Assembly (NCBI RefSeq): GCF_030433675.1
Contig: NZ_JAROCB010000001.1
Coordinates: 955,632 to 1,019,631 of the forward strand
Source: Leifsonia virtsii
Lineage (GTDB): Bacteria > Actinomycetota > Actinomycetes > Actinomycetales > Microbacteriaceae
DNA length: 64,000 nucleotides
Reading direction: 5' to 3'
Below the pieces are notes generated by a model. The model was not told the origin of the DNA and did no database searches. It worked only from the letters and a program-made list of their open reading frames with translations. Of the stretch, positions 1-7,661 are shown one piece after another. The translations under genes were made by a program, and so were the position numbers. The stretch's first letter is position 1; each line of letters begins with the position of its first letter.

Positions 1-104
<104 letters not shown>

Positions 105-120
105 CACGACGTGCAACTCG
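105..120. repeat. Half of a palindromic 3'-end repeat, cut by the contig end
   Basis: CACGACGTGCAACTCG is identical to part of the right arm of the perfect inverted repeat at 37547-37609 and one base different from the copy at 18680-18703. Here the partner arm is missing because the contig ends. As in the other copies it lies a few bases (16) beyond the stop of a minus-strand gene (stop at 136), so it is probably the remnant of that gene's terminator hairpin. Confidence 0.75.
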
Positions 121-135
121 GCGGGCCGGGTGGGC

Positions 136-798
136 TCACACGAGGGCGGTGACAAGGGGGCGGAGCCAGGCGCGGAACGCGTGGGAGTCGTCGCGCAGGG
201 TCGCTGAGACGACGACGGTGTGCGGTCCGACGATCCACGCGCCCTTCTCGGCCAAGGGCAGCACGTCGAGGTCGAGCCGGAAGTAGCCCGCCTGGCGCCG
301 GAGCTCGTGCTCCCGCTCCCGGACCACGTCGACGATGTCGGCGGCGCGGCGGGCGTGGGTCGCCGCGGTCGCCTCCACGTACTCCGCGTGCCGGGCGGCG
401 GCCCAGCCGGCGGCGGCGTCGTAGTGGGCGATCACCGCATCCTGAAGCTCGAGCGCCCGGTCGAACGCCTCGAAGTGCGGCGGACGCAGCAGCGGCGCGG
501 TCAACCGCCGCGAGCGGTCGGCGACGATCTCGAACCAGGCCTGCCACTGCACCGCCAGCGGGTCGTCGCCGGCGCCCGCGGAATCGCCGGGCGCACCGCC
601 GGGAGCCGGGCGCGCGACCTTCCGCCCCGACCGCGCGCCGCGCGACCGCAGCGCCGGCGTCACCGCGGGGTCGAGCGCCGGGAGCGACGGCCGCACGGCG
701 TCCGACAGCCCGGCGAGATCGCGCACGGCGAGGGCGATGAGCAGGTCCCACGGGCAGTCCTCCGTGACCTGCCATCGAAGGGTGCCCTCGACGAACAT
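136..798 (-). CDS. Hypothetical protein
   Basis: A 220-residue protein of unknown function. I see no signal peptide or membrane segment. Residues about 55-80 form an Arg/Gly/Ala-rich low-complexity linker that separates an N-terminal part (WDLLIALAVRDLAGL) from a helical, Arg/Glu/Ala-rich C-terminal half that looks like a cytoplasmic helical domain. The ATG at 798 is preceded by TACAAT with six bases between, the leaderless layout seen repeatedly in this window, so this start is well supported. GC-rich third positions are normal for the window. I do not recognise a family and infer no function. Confidence 0.7.
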   Translation of the reverse strand: MFVEGTLRWQVTEDCPWDLLIALAVRDLAGLSDAVRPSLPALDPAVTPALRSRGARSGRKVARPAPGGAPGDSAGAGDDPLAVQWQAWFEIVADRSRRLTAPLLRPPHFEAFDRALELQDAVIAHYDAAAGWAAARHAEYVEATAATHARRAADIVDVVREREHELRRQAGYFRLDLDVLPLAEKGAWIVGPHTVVVSATLRDDSHAFRAWLRPLVTALV

Positions 799-804
799 GC
801 CGTC

Positions 805-810
805 ATTGTA
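805..810 (-). promoter_or_regulatory. -10 box TACAAT, leaderless start of 136-798
   Basis: TACAAT reads on the minus strand and is separated by 6 bases from the ATG at 798, so transcription should begin at or next to the start codon. No Shine-Dalgarno sequence is present. No clear -35 element is visible. Confidence 0.5.
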
Positions 811-851
811 GGTTCGCGCCGCGTGCGGAGGTAGGGGGATGCCGAACCGGT

Positions 852-1196
852 TCAGTCCTGCGGCCAGGGCTCCTCGGCGATCAGCTGCGACGCCGGGATG
901 ACCGCGGTCGCATACGGACCGCGCCCGTCCCGCCGGTGCTGCGGCTCCGAGAACGACACGGTCCAGGTGGTCAGGCCGTCGAGCGGACCGTAGACGTTCC
1001 GGAGGCTGCGGTCGCCGGGCGCGATGATCACGCCGGTCGGCTCCCCCACCCAGTCGTCGCCGGTCTCCGGCTCGTGCTCGCGCACGTACACCTGCACACC
1101 GACCCCGAGACCGGGGCGGCCCGCGGCAGGACGGCTCGCGTCCGCCTCCCGCCGGTCACCCGCTGCGCGCTTCCACATGCCGCCAGCCTGCCACAC
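852..1196 (-). CDS. Small hypothetical protein
   Basis: A 114-residue protein of unknown function. The conserved-looking core begins near residue 30 (GVGVQVYVREHEPETGDDW) and is followed by segments that look like beta strands (GVIIAPGD, TTWTVSFSEPQ) and an acidic tail ending EEPWPQD. It looks like a small soluble beta-rich domain. The GTG at 1196 has a GGAG a few bases upstream; an ATG at 1178 (starting MWKRA) is an alternative. It lies 16 bases downstream of yidC on the same strand, so it is probably co-transcribed with it. Confidence 0.6.
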   Translation of the reverse strand: MWQAGGMWKRAAGDRREADASRPAAGRPGLGVGVQVYVREHEPETGDDWVGEPTGVIIAPGDRSLRNVYGPLDGLTTWTVSFSEPQHRRDGRGPYATAVIPASQLIAEEPWPQD

Positions 1197-1212
1197 CCGG
1201 CTCCGCGGCCGC

Positions 1213-1986
1213 TCAGTGCGAGGTGGTCGCGCGGGCGCTGCCCCCGGCGCCCCGCTCGGGGTCGAGGAGACGGCGCAGTGTCCAGCGCTCGGCGACGGTC
1301 CACGCCGTCGACGTCAGGATGTAGACGGCCGCCGCGAGCGGGACGAACGCGGCGAACACCACCGTGATGTACGGCAGGAACGAGAGGGCGCGCAGCATGC
1401 CGCCCGGGGCGGCCGATCCCTCCGGCTGCGGGAGCGTCAGCACCCGCCGCGACACGGTGGTGACGACCGCGATCAGCGCGAGCACGCCGAGGTAGACGAG
1501 CATCGCGGGCCACACCCCCGCCGAGGCGCCGGTCAGCCCGACGAAGCTGGTGCCGAGCGGCGCGCCGAGGACGTGCTGGTCGAGCAGGCCGTTGGGGTGG
1601 CCGGCGATCGTCGGATGCGTGAACACCGCGTACACCAGCGTCACGACGGGGATCTGCGCGAACAGCGGCAGCATCCCGGCGAAGGGCGATACCTGCTCCC
1701 GCTGGTAGAGCTCCATCGTCTTCCTGGCGAGGGTCTCCCGGTCGCCGGAGTGGCGGCGCTGCAGCTCGGCGAGCTGCGGGGCGATGCGCCGGCGGTGGTA
1801 CTCCGCGCGCACCTGGCTGACGCCGACCGGCACGAGGAGGAGGCGGACGAGGACGGTGAGCACGACGACGGCGACGAGCCCCGCGGCGGCGCCGGCGAAC
1901 GGTTCCACGCCGGCGGAGAGGACGGTGACGAGGCCGTACGCCCCGTCGAGGACGGCCGCGATCGGCGGCCAGGAGAAGAAGTCCAT
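1213..1986 (-). CDS. yidC: YidC/Oxa1-family membrane insertase (second paralogue)
   Basis: A 257-residue polytopic membrane protein of the YidC/Oxa1/Alb3 family, which inserts and folds membrane proteins with or without SecYEG. A hydrophobic segment at about 32-55 leads into VRLLLVPVGVSQVRAEYHRR, where the Arg-containing first core helix and cytoplasmic helical hairpin are expected. Further segments follow around 105-125, 155-180 and 195-225, including FAGMLPLFAQIPVV, typical of the family. The protein is short, as expected for a Gram-positive YidC lacking the large periplasmic domain. It is not beside rpmH/rnpA, where the main actinobacterial yidC sits, so it is probably a second copy. A DUF6412 gene lies directly upstream. 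Confidence 0.85.
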   Translation of the reverse strand: MDFFSWPPIAAVLDGAYGLVTVLSAGVEPFAGAAAGLVAVVVLTVLVRLLLVPVGVSQVRAEYHRRRIAPQLAELQRRHSGDRETLARKTMELYQREQVSPFAGMLPLFAQIPVVTLVYAVFTHPTIAGHPNGLLDQHVLGAPLGTSFVGLTGASAGVWPAMLVYLGVLALIAVVTTVSRRVLTLPQPEGSAAPGGMLRALSFLPYITVVFAAFVPLAAAVYILTSTAWTVAERWTLRRLLDPERGAGGSARATTSH

Positions 1987-2076
1987 GAGTGAGTGATCCC
2001 TGCGATGAAGACGGTGGGTGGACGCGTCTGGTCGCGAGGGCGCGCCGGTCCCGCGGAGAGCGGGCGGCGGCGCCGG

Positions 2077-2379
2077 TTACGCGACCGGCAGGGAGGCGCC
2101 GGGCGCCCTGGGCCGCGGACGGCCGTCGGCGTCGGGATCGGAGGTGCTCTCCACGAGCCACCCGACCACCGGCTCCACCGGCCGCGACCACACCGCACGG
2201 CGGCGGAGGGAGGCGGTGAGCGCGGCGACCGACCGGGTCGCCGCGACGGCGACCACGGCGACGAGCCCGAGGGCCCCGGCCACACCGGCGAGGGCCACGA
2301 AGGCCGCGGGGCTGCCGCCGCCGAACGCGCCGAGCGCGAACGCGACGGAGCGTCCGAGCAGCTCGAGCAGGGCGGTCAT
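2077..2379 (-). CDS. DUF6412-like small membrane protein
   Basis: A 100-residue protein with one or two hydrophobic helices (about residues 8-45, AFVALAGVAGALGLVAVVAV) and a polar tail rich in Pro, Asp and Arg. From memory of Microbacteriaceae genomes this matches the uncharacterised DUF6412 family, often found beside the second yidC; I could not test that by search. A longer frame extends upstream, but the ATG at 2379 carries a TACCGT hexamer six bases before it and begins a sensible protein, so I take it as the start. The 90-base gap to yidC is compatible with an operon. Confidence 0.65.
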   Translation of the reverse strand: MTALLELLGRSVAFALGAFGGGSPAAFVALAGVAGALGLVAVVAVAATRSVAALTASLRRRAVWSRPVEPVVGWLVESTSDPDADGRPRPRAPGASLPVA

Positions 2380-2385
2380 GGTCCG

Positions 2386-2391
2386 ACGGTA
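2386..2391 (-). promoter_or_regulatory. -10 box TACCGT, leaderless start of the DUF6412 gene
   Basis: TACCGT on the minus strand, six bases before the ATG at 2379. It lies in the 112-base divergent region shared with the NAD(P)-binding gene on the plus strand. Confidence 0.45.
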
Positions 2392-2491
2392 ACAGAGCGG
2401 GCGCGGCCAGGCCCAGAGCGTTCGCGCCCGGCGGACGCGTGTCGCCGTTGGAATGGAGGCGGGGGAATGGAGGCGGTGGAAGGATGGACGC

Positions 2492-3151
2492 ATGAGAGTC
2501 GCGATCATCGGAGCCCACGGAAAAGTCGCCCAGCAGCTGATGCGGGTGCTCTACGACCTCGGCGACGACTTCGTCGGGATCGTCCGCAACGACGAGCACG
2601 CGGACGACGTCTACCGCCTGGGCGGCGAGGGCGTGCTCCTCGACATCGAGTCGGCCGACGCCTCCGCCCTCGCCGGCGCGATCGCCGGCTGCGACGCGGT
2701 CGTCTTCGCCGCGGGCGCGGGCGCCGGCTCCGGCATCGAGCGCAAGCGCACCGTCGACTACGGCGGCTCGGTGAAGTCGCAGGAGGCGGCCGCGCAGGCC
2801 GGCATCCGCCGCTTCGTGCAGGTGTCCGCCTGGGGCGTCGACGCGCCGGTCGAGGGCGACGACCCCGTGTGGACCGCCTACGTCGAGGCGAAGCGCGACG
2901 CCGACGCGGCGCTCCGCGCCTCCGGTCTCGACTGGACCATCCTGCGCCCCGGCGGCCTCACCACCGAGGAGGGGACCGGCCTCGTCACGCTCGGCGACAG
3001 CGTCCCGCGCGGCAGCATCGCCCGCGAGGACGTCGCGCGCCTCATCGCGGTCGCGCTGCACGAGCCGGGCACCATCGGCCGGCAGTGGGAGGTCGTCGCC
3101 GGCGACACCCCGCTGGAGGACGCCGTGCGGGCGCTCGTCGCCTCCGCGTAG
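2492..3151 (+). CDS. NAD(P)-binding Rossmann protein (atypical SDR)
   Basis: A 219-residue NAD(P)H-binding-domain protein of the atypical short-chain dehydrogenase group. The N-terminal MRVAIIGAHGKVAQQL carries the glycine motif (GxxGxxA-like) of the dinucleotide fold. VVFAAGAGAGSG follows strand 4, RFVQVSAWGVD precedes a YVEAKRDADAAL stretch that corresponds to the Y-x-x-x-K helix, and WTILRPGGLT is the usual C-terminal motif. The ATG at 2492 follows a GGAAGGA ribosome-binding site. Substrate and reaction are unknown; members act as reductases, epimerases or redox sensors. fadD follows within 11 bases but has its own promoter. Confidence 0.8.
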   Translation: MRVAIIGAHGKVAQQLMRVLYDLGDDFVGIVRNDEHADDVYRLGGEGVLLDIESADASALAGAIAGCDAVVFAAGAGAGSGIERKRTVDYGGSVKSQEAAAQAGIRRFVQVSAWGVDAPVEGDDPVWTAYVEAKRDADAALRASGLDWTILRPGGLTTEEGTGLVTLGDSVPRGSIAREDVARLIAVALHEPGTIGRQWEVVAGDTPLEDAVRALVASA

Positions 3152-3154
3152 GCT
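3149..3154 (+). promoter_or_regulatory. -10 box TAGGCT, leaderless start of fadD
   Basis: TAGGCT, seven bases before the GTG at 3162. Its first three bases are the TAG stop codon of the preceding gene, so promoter and stop codon are the same bases. No Shine-Dalgarno sequence precedes the GTG. Confidence 0.5.
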
Positions 3155-3161
3155 TGCGGCC

Positions 3162-4892
3162 GTGACCACCGACAGCGCGACGGGCGCCGGCGCCCGCGAC
3201 CACTCCCCCTACGACGCGATGCCCTGGGTGGCCTCCTACGCACCGGACGTGCCGGCCCGGGTGGAGGAGCCGGAGGGCTCCCTCTCGCACCTGATCGACG
3301 AGTCGGTCCGCACCTACGGCAGCCACGTCGCACTGGAGTTCTTCGGCGCCACCACCACCTACGCCGAGCTCGGCGACCAGATCGCGCGGGCAGCGGAGGG
3401 CCTCCGCAAGCTGGGAGTGAAGAAGGGCGACCGCGTCGCGCTGGTGCTGCCCAACTGCCCGCAGCACGTCGCCGCGTTCTACGCGGTGCTGCGCCTCGGC
3501 GCGGTCGTGGTGGAGCACAACCCGCTGTACACGCCGCGCGAGCTCAGGCACCAGTTCGAGGACCACGGCGCGACGGTCGCGATCGTCTGGGACAAGGTGG
3601 CCGGCACCGTCCAGGAGCTGCCCGCCGACCTCGGCGTGACCACGGTCGTCTCCGTCGACCTCACCCGGGCCATGCCCGCGTCCAAGCGGATCGCCCTGCG
3701 CCTGCCGGTGAAGGCGGCGCGCACGGCTCGCGACCAGCTGACCGCGAAGACGTCCGGGACCGTCCGGTGGGATGCGCTCGTCGCCTCCCGCAAGCTCAAG
3801 GCGAGCTACCCGCGGCCGGAGCGGGACGACCTCGCTCTGATCCAATACACCTCCGGAACGACCGGGCTGCCGAAGGGCGCCATGCTGAGCCACGGCAACC
3901 TGTCGGTCAACGCGGCGCAGTCGCGCGCGTGGGTGCCGACGATCGAGCGCGGTACCTCCGTGGTCTACGCGGTGCTGCCGCTGTTCCACGCCTACGGGCT
4001 CACGCTCTGCCTCACCTTCGCGATGAGCATGGGCGCCAGGCTCGTGCTGTTCCCGAAGTTCGACCCCGACCTTGTGCTGGACGTGGTCAAGAAGCGTCCG
4101 GCCACGTTCCTCCCCGCCGTTCCCCCGATCTACGAGCGGCTGGTGCAGTCGGCGGAGAAGCGGAAGGTGTCGCTGTCGGGCATCCAGATCGCGATCTCCG
4201 GAGCGATGAGCCTGCCGCAGAGCATCGTCGACCTGTGGGAGCAGAAGACCGGCGGCTACCTGGTCGAAGGCTACGGGCTGTCCGAGTGCTCGCCGGTGCT
4301 CATGGCGAACCCGGTCGGCGCGACCAGGAAGCCGGGCACCGTCGGCCTGGCGCTGCCGAGCACCGAGCTGCGCGTCGCCGACCCGGACGACCCCTCGGTG
4401 GACCGGCCGCTCGGCGAGGAGGGCGAGCTGCTCGCCCGCGGCCCCCAGGTGTTCTCGGGCTACTGGCGCAAGCCGGACGAGACCGCGAAGGTGCTCACGG
4501 CCGACGGCTGGTTCCGCACCGGCGACATCGTGACGATGGACGAGGACGGCTTCGTCCGCATCGTCGACCGCATCAAGGAGCTCATCGTCACCGGCGGCTT
4601 CAACGTCTCGCCGACCGAGGTGGAGGACGCGCTGCGCTCGTTCCCCGGCGTCGCGGACGTCGCAGTGGTCGGCCTCCCGCACCGGCGCGGCGGCGAGGAC
4701 GTGGTGGCCGCGGTCGTCATGGAGGAGGGGGCCTCGTTCGACGAGGAGGCCATCCGGGCGTACGGGCGCGACTGCCTGACCCCGTACAAGGTGCCGAAGC
4801 ACGTCGTGCAGGTGGACGAGCTGCCACGCTCGATCGTCGGCAAGGTGATCCGCCGCAAGGTGCGCGACCAGCTGCTCGCCGCGCACCAGTAA
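3162..4892 (+). CDS. fadD: Long-chain fatty-acid--CoA ligase
   Basis: A 576-residue ANL-superfamily enzyme that activates a fatty acid with ATP and CoA, via an acyl-AMP, to acyl-CoA. The AMP-binding P-loop motif YTSGTTGLPKGA lies near residue 230. GYGLSECSP (about 370) is the acyl-binding/A5 region, GWFRTGDI (about 450) holds the conserved Asp, and DRIKELIVTGGFNVSP is the hinge before the C-terminal lid. The catalytic Lys lies in SIVGKVIRRKVRDQL near the C-terminus. The length is typical of FadD. The GTG start is supported by the TAGGCT box seven bases upstream. A PaaI-type thioesterase converges on it, so this could be a small acyl-CoA module. Confidence 0.9.
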   Translation: MTTDSATGAGARDHSPYDAMPWVASYAPDVPARVEEPEGSLSHLIDESVRTYGSHVALEFFGATTTYAELGDQIARAAEGLRKLGVKKGDRVALVLPNCPQHVAAFYAVLRLGAVVVEHNPLYTPRELRHQFEDHGATVAIVWDKVAGTVQELPADLGVTTVVSVDLTRAMPASKRIALRLPVKAARTARDQLTAKTSGTVRWDALVASRKLKASYPRPERDDLALIQYTSGTTGLPKGAMLSHGNLSVNAAQSRAWVPTIERGTSVVYAVLPLFHAYGLTLCLTFAMSMGARLVLFPKFDPDLVLDVVKKRPATFLPAVPPIYERLVQSAEKRKVSLSGIQIAISGAMSLPQSIVDLWEQKTGGYLVEGYGLSECSPVLMANPVGATRKPGTVGLALPSTELRVADPDDPSVDRPLGEEGELLARGPQVFSGYWRKPDETAKVLTADGWFRTGDIVTMDEDGFVRIVDRIKELIVTGGFNVSPTEVEDALRSFPGVADVAVVGLPHRRGGEDVVAAVVMEEGASFDEEAIRAYGRDCLTPYKVPKHVVQVDELPRSIVGKVIRRKVRDQLLAAHQ

Positions 4893-4898
4893 CGCCGC

Positions 4899-4959
4899 CG
4901 CGATTCGTGCCGAATGTGCGTTTTGGCGCGCTGAAAGCGCACATTCGGCACGAATCGCG
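4899..4959. terminator. Bidirectional terminator hairpin, fadD/thioesterase
   Basis: A perfect 22-bp inverted repeat (arms 4899-4920 and 4938-4959, core GATTCGTGCCGAATGTGCG) with a 17-base loop. It lies between two convergent genes, 6 bases after one stop and 6 before the other. There is no clear U-tract outside the stem, so it resembles the U-less hairpin terminators common in actinobacteria. Confidence 0.75.
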
Positions 4960-4965
4960 CGCCGG

Positions 4966-5499
4966 CTAGTCGCCGATCGGGAAGACGAGGAGAGAGCCGG
5001 TCGCGGTCGCGACCGGCTTGCCCGTCGCGTCGGCGATCACGGCGTCGGCGAACGCGACCCGGCTGCCCGGCTTCGACACCGTCGCCGTGCACGTCAGCGA
5101 CCCGGAGTGCGCGTACACCGGGCGCAGGTAGTTCACGTTGATCTCGATGGACGTGTACCCCTGCCCCTGCGCGAGCGTCGTCTGCACCGCGCAGCCGAGG
5201 GCCGAGTCGAGCACCGTGCAGAGGAAGCCGCCGTGCACGGACCCGATCGGGTTGTAGTGCGACTCGTCCGGCTCGCAGACGAAGGTCGCGGTGCCCGGGT
5301 CGGCTGCGACCAGCGTCATCCGCATGAGCTCGGCGATGGGAGGCGGCGGGAGCTCGCCGCGGATCATCGACCGCAGATACTCGAGCCCGGTCATCGCAGG
5401 CATCCGTGCGACCCCGGGCGCCGGGTCCTCCCAGGTGACGGTGCGGGTTCGCTCGGTCGGGTGATCGGTCGGGGCCTCTTCGCTGGCGGCGTCGCTCAT
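4966..5499 (-). CDS. PaaI-family hotdog-fold acyl-CoA thioesterase
   Basis: A 177-residue hotdog-fold protein of the PaaI/YbgC type, hydrolysing acyl- or aryl-CoA thioesters. The diagnostic motif is NPIGSVHGGFLCTVLDSALG at about residues 95-115: HGG and the following Asp form the active site. TSIEINVNYLRPV and ATVSKPGSRVAFADAVI are the central strands. The first 35 residues are polar and probably disordered. The ATG at 5499 follows GAGAGGA. Its position opposite fadD suggests acyl-CoA turnover, but the substrate cannot be told from sequence. Confidence 0.85.
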   Translation of the reverse strand: MSDAASEEAPTDHPTERTRTVTWEDPAPGVARMPAMTGLEYLRSMIRGELPPPPIAELMRMTLVAADPGTATFVCEPDESHYNPIGSVHGGFLCTVLDSALGCAVQTTLAQGQGYTSIEINVNYLRPVYAHSGSLTCTATVSKPGSRVAFADAVIADATGKPVATATGSLLVFPIGD

Positions 5500-5542
5500 G
5501 CCGCCATCCTCTCGCGCCGACGGCCGGTCGCGCGAGCCGGGC

Positions 5543-6472
5543 TCAGGATGCGGCGAGACGGTCGAGTCGGCGCCGGGCGGCCAGCTCGGCCTGCGTCTGC
5601 GGGCCGAGCAGCACCCGGGCGCCGCGGAGCACCGCCGCGGTTGTCGCGTGCAGCGGCACGACCCGCTGCAGCGGAGTGGACGGGAGCCCGAGCATCGCGC
5701 GGTGCCGTGGCTCGAGCGTCGACACGGCGGCGTCGAACACCACCCGGTACGACGGTCGCAGCATGCGGCGGAGCGGCGCGCGGCGGATGAAGCGGACGAT
5801 CTCCTCCACCTCCGGACCGCCACGCAGCTCCCCCGCGTCGGTCGTCGCATCGATCTCCGTGCGGAGCTCGGCGGTCGTGCGCGGCGCGTCCGGCACGCCC
5901 ATGAGGTCCGCCGCCGTGGCCCACTCGCCCACGTACCCGTCGGCCCCTCCCGGGAGCGGCCCGCCCCACCGCTCGTGCGCGGTCAGGAAGGCGTCGGTGA
6001 ACGCCAGGTGCACCCAGCGGGCGAGCTCCGGGTCGTTCGCCGAGTACGGCCGCGCGACGCCGTGCCCGTCGACGAACGTGCCGGTCACGCGGCGGTGCAG
6101 GGACTTCACCATCTCCGACCCCGCGATCGCCTGGCCGCGGCTGCCGAAGGTGACCGTGTGGATCCACTGGATGGTGCCCGCGAGCCGGCCCAGCGGGTCC
6201 TCCCTGTAGCGCGAGAAGTCGCGCACGCCCGCCAGCGCCCCCGGGTGAAGCGCCTGGAGGAGAAGCGCACGCACGCCGGCGACGAGGGTCGGCATCCCGC
6301 CGTGCACCGCCCAAGCCGCGCTGCCGGGCCCGAAGAAGCCTTCGTCTTCGCCGAACTCGAGGCGCAGCACCCACGCCGGTACCTCGTCCGACCGCCCGGC
6401 GAGCGTCTCGATCAGGCGGGAGCGGACCGGGCCGAGGACGCCGCCCGAGACGCCGGTGGTCGTTCCTGTCAT
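5543..6472 (-). CDS. MpaB-family (DUF2236) oxygenase
   Basis: A 309-residue protein of the oxygenase MpaB/rubber oxygenase catalytic domain family (DUF2236), haem-binding in its characterised members. Family-like motifs include LLLQALHPGALAGVRDFSRY, GRLAGTIQWIHTVTFG (His/Gly-rich helix) and LARWVHLAFTDAFLTAHERW, which supply the conserved Arg and His residues. No signal peptide or membrane helix is seen. The ATG at 6472 lies 10 bases after the stop of the YbaK-domain gene, making it the last gene of the gatCAB-GNAT-YbaK-MpaB run. Its physiological substrate is unknown. Confidence 0.8.
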   Translation of the reverse strand: MTGTTTGVSGGVLGPVRSRLIETLAGRSDEVPAWVLRLEFGEDEGFFGPGSAAWAVHGGMPTLVAGVRALLLQALHPGALAGVRDFSRYREDPLGRLAGTIQWIHTVTFGSRGQAIAGSEMVKSLHRRVTGTFVDGHGVARPYSANDPELARWVHLAFTDAFLTAHERWGGPLPGGADGYVGEWATAADLMGVPDAPRTTAELRTEIDATTDAGELRGGPEVEEIVRFIRRAPLRRMLRPSYRVVFDAAVSTLEPRHRAMLGLPSTPLQRVVPLHATTAAVLRGARVLLGPQTQAELAARRRLDRLAAS

Positions 6473-6482
6473 CGTGACCGGC

Positions 6483-7040
6483 TCATCCCGCGGCGACCTC
6501 GAGGCCGAGACCGTCGATCGACCGGGCGGCAGGGAGCTCGGCCAGCAGGCGCCCCGGCAGGAGGATCTTCGACCGCCGCACGCCGGAGCCGATGATGACG
6601 ACGTCCTGCTCGCCGACACGGGAGTCCACCAGCACGGGCCACTCGGCTGGGATGCCGATCGGGGTGATGCCGCCGTACTCCATCCCGGTCAGCTCGACTG
6701 CCCGGTCCATCGGCAGGAAGGAGGCCTTGCGCACGTCCAGCATCCGCTTCACGGTGTTGTTCACGTCCGCCCGCGTGGTGGAGAGCACGACGCACGCGGC
6801 GATCCGCTCGACCCCCTCGCGCTTGCCCGCCACGACGACGCAGTTGGCCAGGTGGGAGGCGTCAAGCCCGAAGGCGTCGCGCGTCGCCGCGGTGTCGGAG
6901 ATGTCGGGGTCGATCTCCACGACGCCGACCTGCTCCAGCCAGCCGAGGTCTTCCAACGCGGCGAGCGTGGCAGGGGCCAGCAGATCGGTGCGGGTGGAGG
7001 CCGGCGCGGTGGTGAGCCCGCCGAGAGTGAAGACGCCCAT
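6483..7040 (-). CDS. YbaK/aminoacyl-tRNA deacylase-domain protein
   Basis: A 185-residue protein with a YbaK/EbsC-type fold, the domain that hydrolyses mischarged aminoacyl-tRNAs such as Ala- or Cys-tRNA(Pro). The C-terminal half is family-like: ACVVLSTTRADVNNTV, VRKASFLPMDRAVELTGMEY, GGITPIGIP and VIIGSGVRRSKILLP. The Lys of the canonical FKTL motif is not evident; the equivalent stretch reads LANCVVVAGKREG. It may therefore differ in substrate or be inactive, unlike the canonical paralogue at 22028-22516. The ATG at 7040 starts 5 bases after the GNAT stop. Downstream of gatB it sits among tRNA-charging genes. Confidence 0.75.
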   Translation of the reverse strand: MGVFTLGGLTTAPASTRTDLLAPATLAALEDLGWLEQVGVVEIDPDISDTAATRDAFGLDASHLANCVVVAGKREGVERIAACVVLSTTRADVNNTVKRMLDVRKASFLPMDRAVELTGMEYGGITPIGIPAEWPVLVDSRVGEQDVVIIGSGVRRSKILLPGRLLAELPAARSIDGLGLEVAAG

Positions 7041-7044
7041 GCCG

Positions 7045-7647
7045 CTACTCTGCCCGCGGAGGCTGGGAGTCGGCAAACAGCGAGCCGGGCAGCAGCGCGT
7101 CGGCGGCGGGCTCGTCGGAGAGCCGCTTGTACATCACAGTCGTGCCGCCGAGCCTGCCTGACGGCATGACCGCGAAGTCCGGGATGACGCCGACGGCGTG
7201 CCAGCCCCACCGCGCGTAGAGGGTCTCGGCCAGGCTGCCGGTCTCCGTGTCGAGGACGAGGAGCGTCAGTCCGGTGACGCGGGCGTGCTGCTCAAGCGCG
7301 CGCATCAGGGCGGGTGCGACGCCGCGCCCGCGAGCGTCCGGGTGCACCATCAGCTTGACGACCTCCCCGCGGTGCGGGCCGTTCGGCTTCGGCGAGAGGA
7401 GCAGTGTGATGGTGCCGAGCGCCCGGCCGTCGTCGCCCCGGGCCACCCACGACGTCGCGTCCGGGTCGTCGAAGAGCCGCAGCCACCACGACGTCGCCTC
7501 GTCTGCCGTCGGCGGCTCGATCCAGCCGACGCTGGCTCCGGCCGCGACGGTGGCGATCAGCACCGCGGAGAGCGCGGCGGCATCCTCCGCCGCGCTCTCT
7601 GCGGTGACACGCACGACGGCGACCGGAGGGCGTCCCGTCCCGGTCAT
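7045..7647 (-). CDS. GNAT-family N-acetyltransferase
   Basis: A 200-residue acetyl-CoA-dependent N-acetyltransferase of the GNAT superfamily. Acetyl-CoA-binding motif A is VVKLMVHPDARGRGVAPAL near residue 125, with RGRGVA corresponding to the Q/R-x-x-G-x-G/A signature. The preceding strand ALGTITLLLS and the following LTLLVLDTETGSLAETLY complete the fold, and the YARWGW segment corresponds to motif B. The start at 7647 lies 14 bases after gatB, so it is probably co-transcribed. The acceptor substrate is unknown. Confidence 0.8.
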   Translation of the reverse strand: MTGTGRPPVAVVRVTAESAAEDAAALSAVLIATVAAGASVGWIEPPTADEATSWWLRLFDDPDATSWVARGDDGRALGTITLLLSPKPNGPHRGEVVKLMVHPDARGRGVAPALMRALEQHARVTGLTLLVLDTETGSLAETLYARWGWHAVGVIPDFAVMPSGRLGGTTVMYKRLSDEPAADALLPGSLFADSQPPRAE

Positions 7648-7661
7648 CCGTCCGCCCTCGG

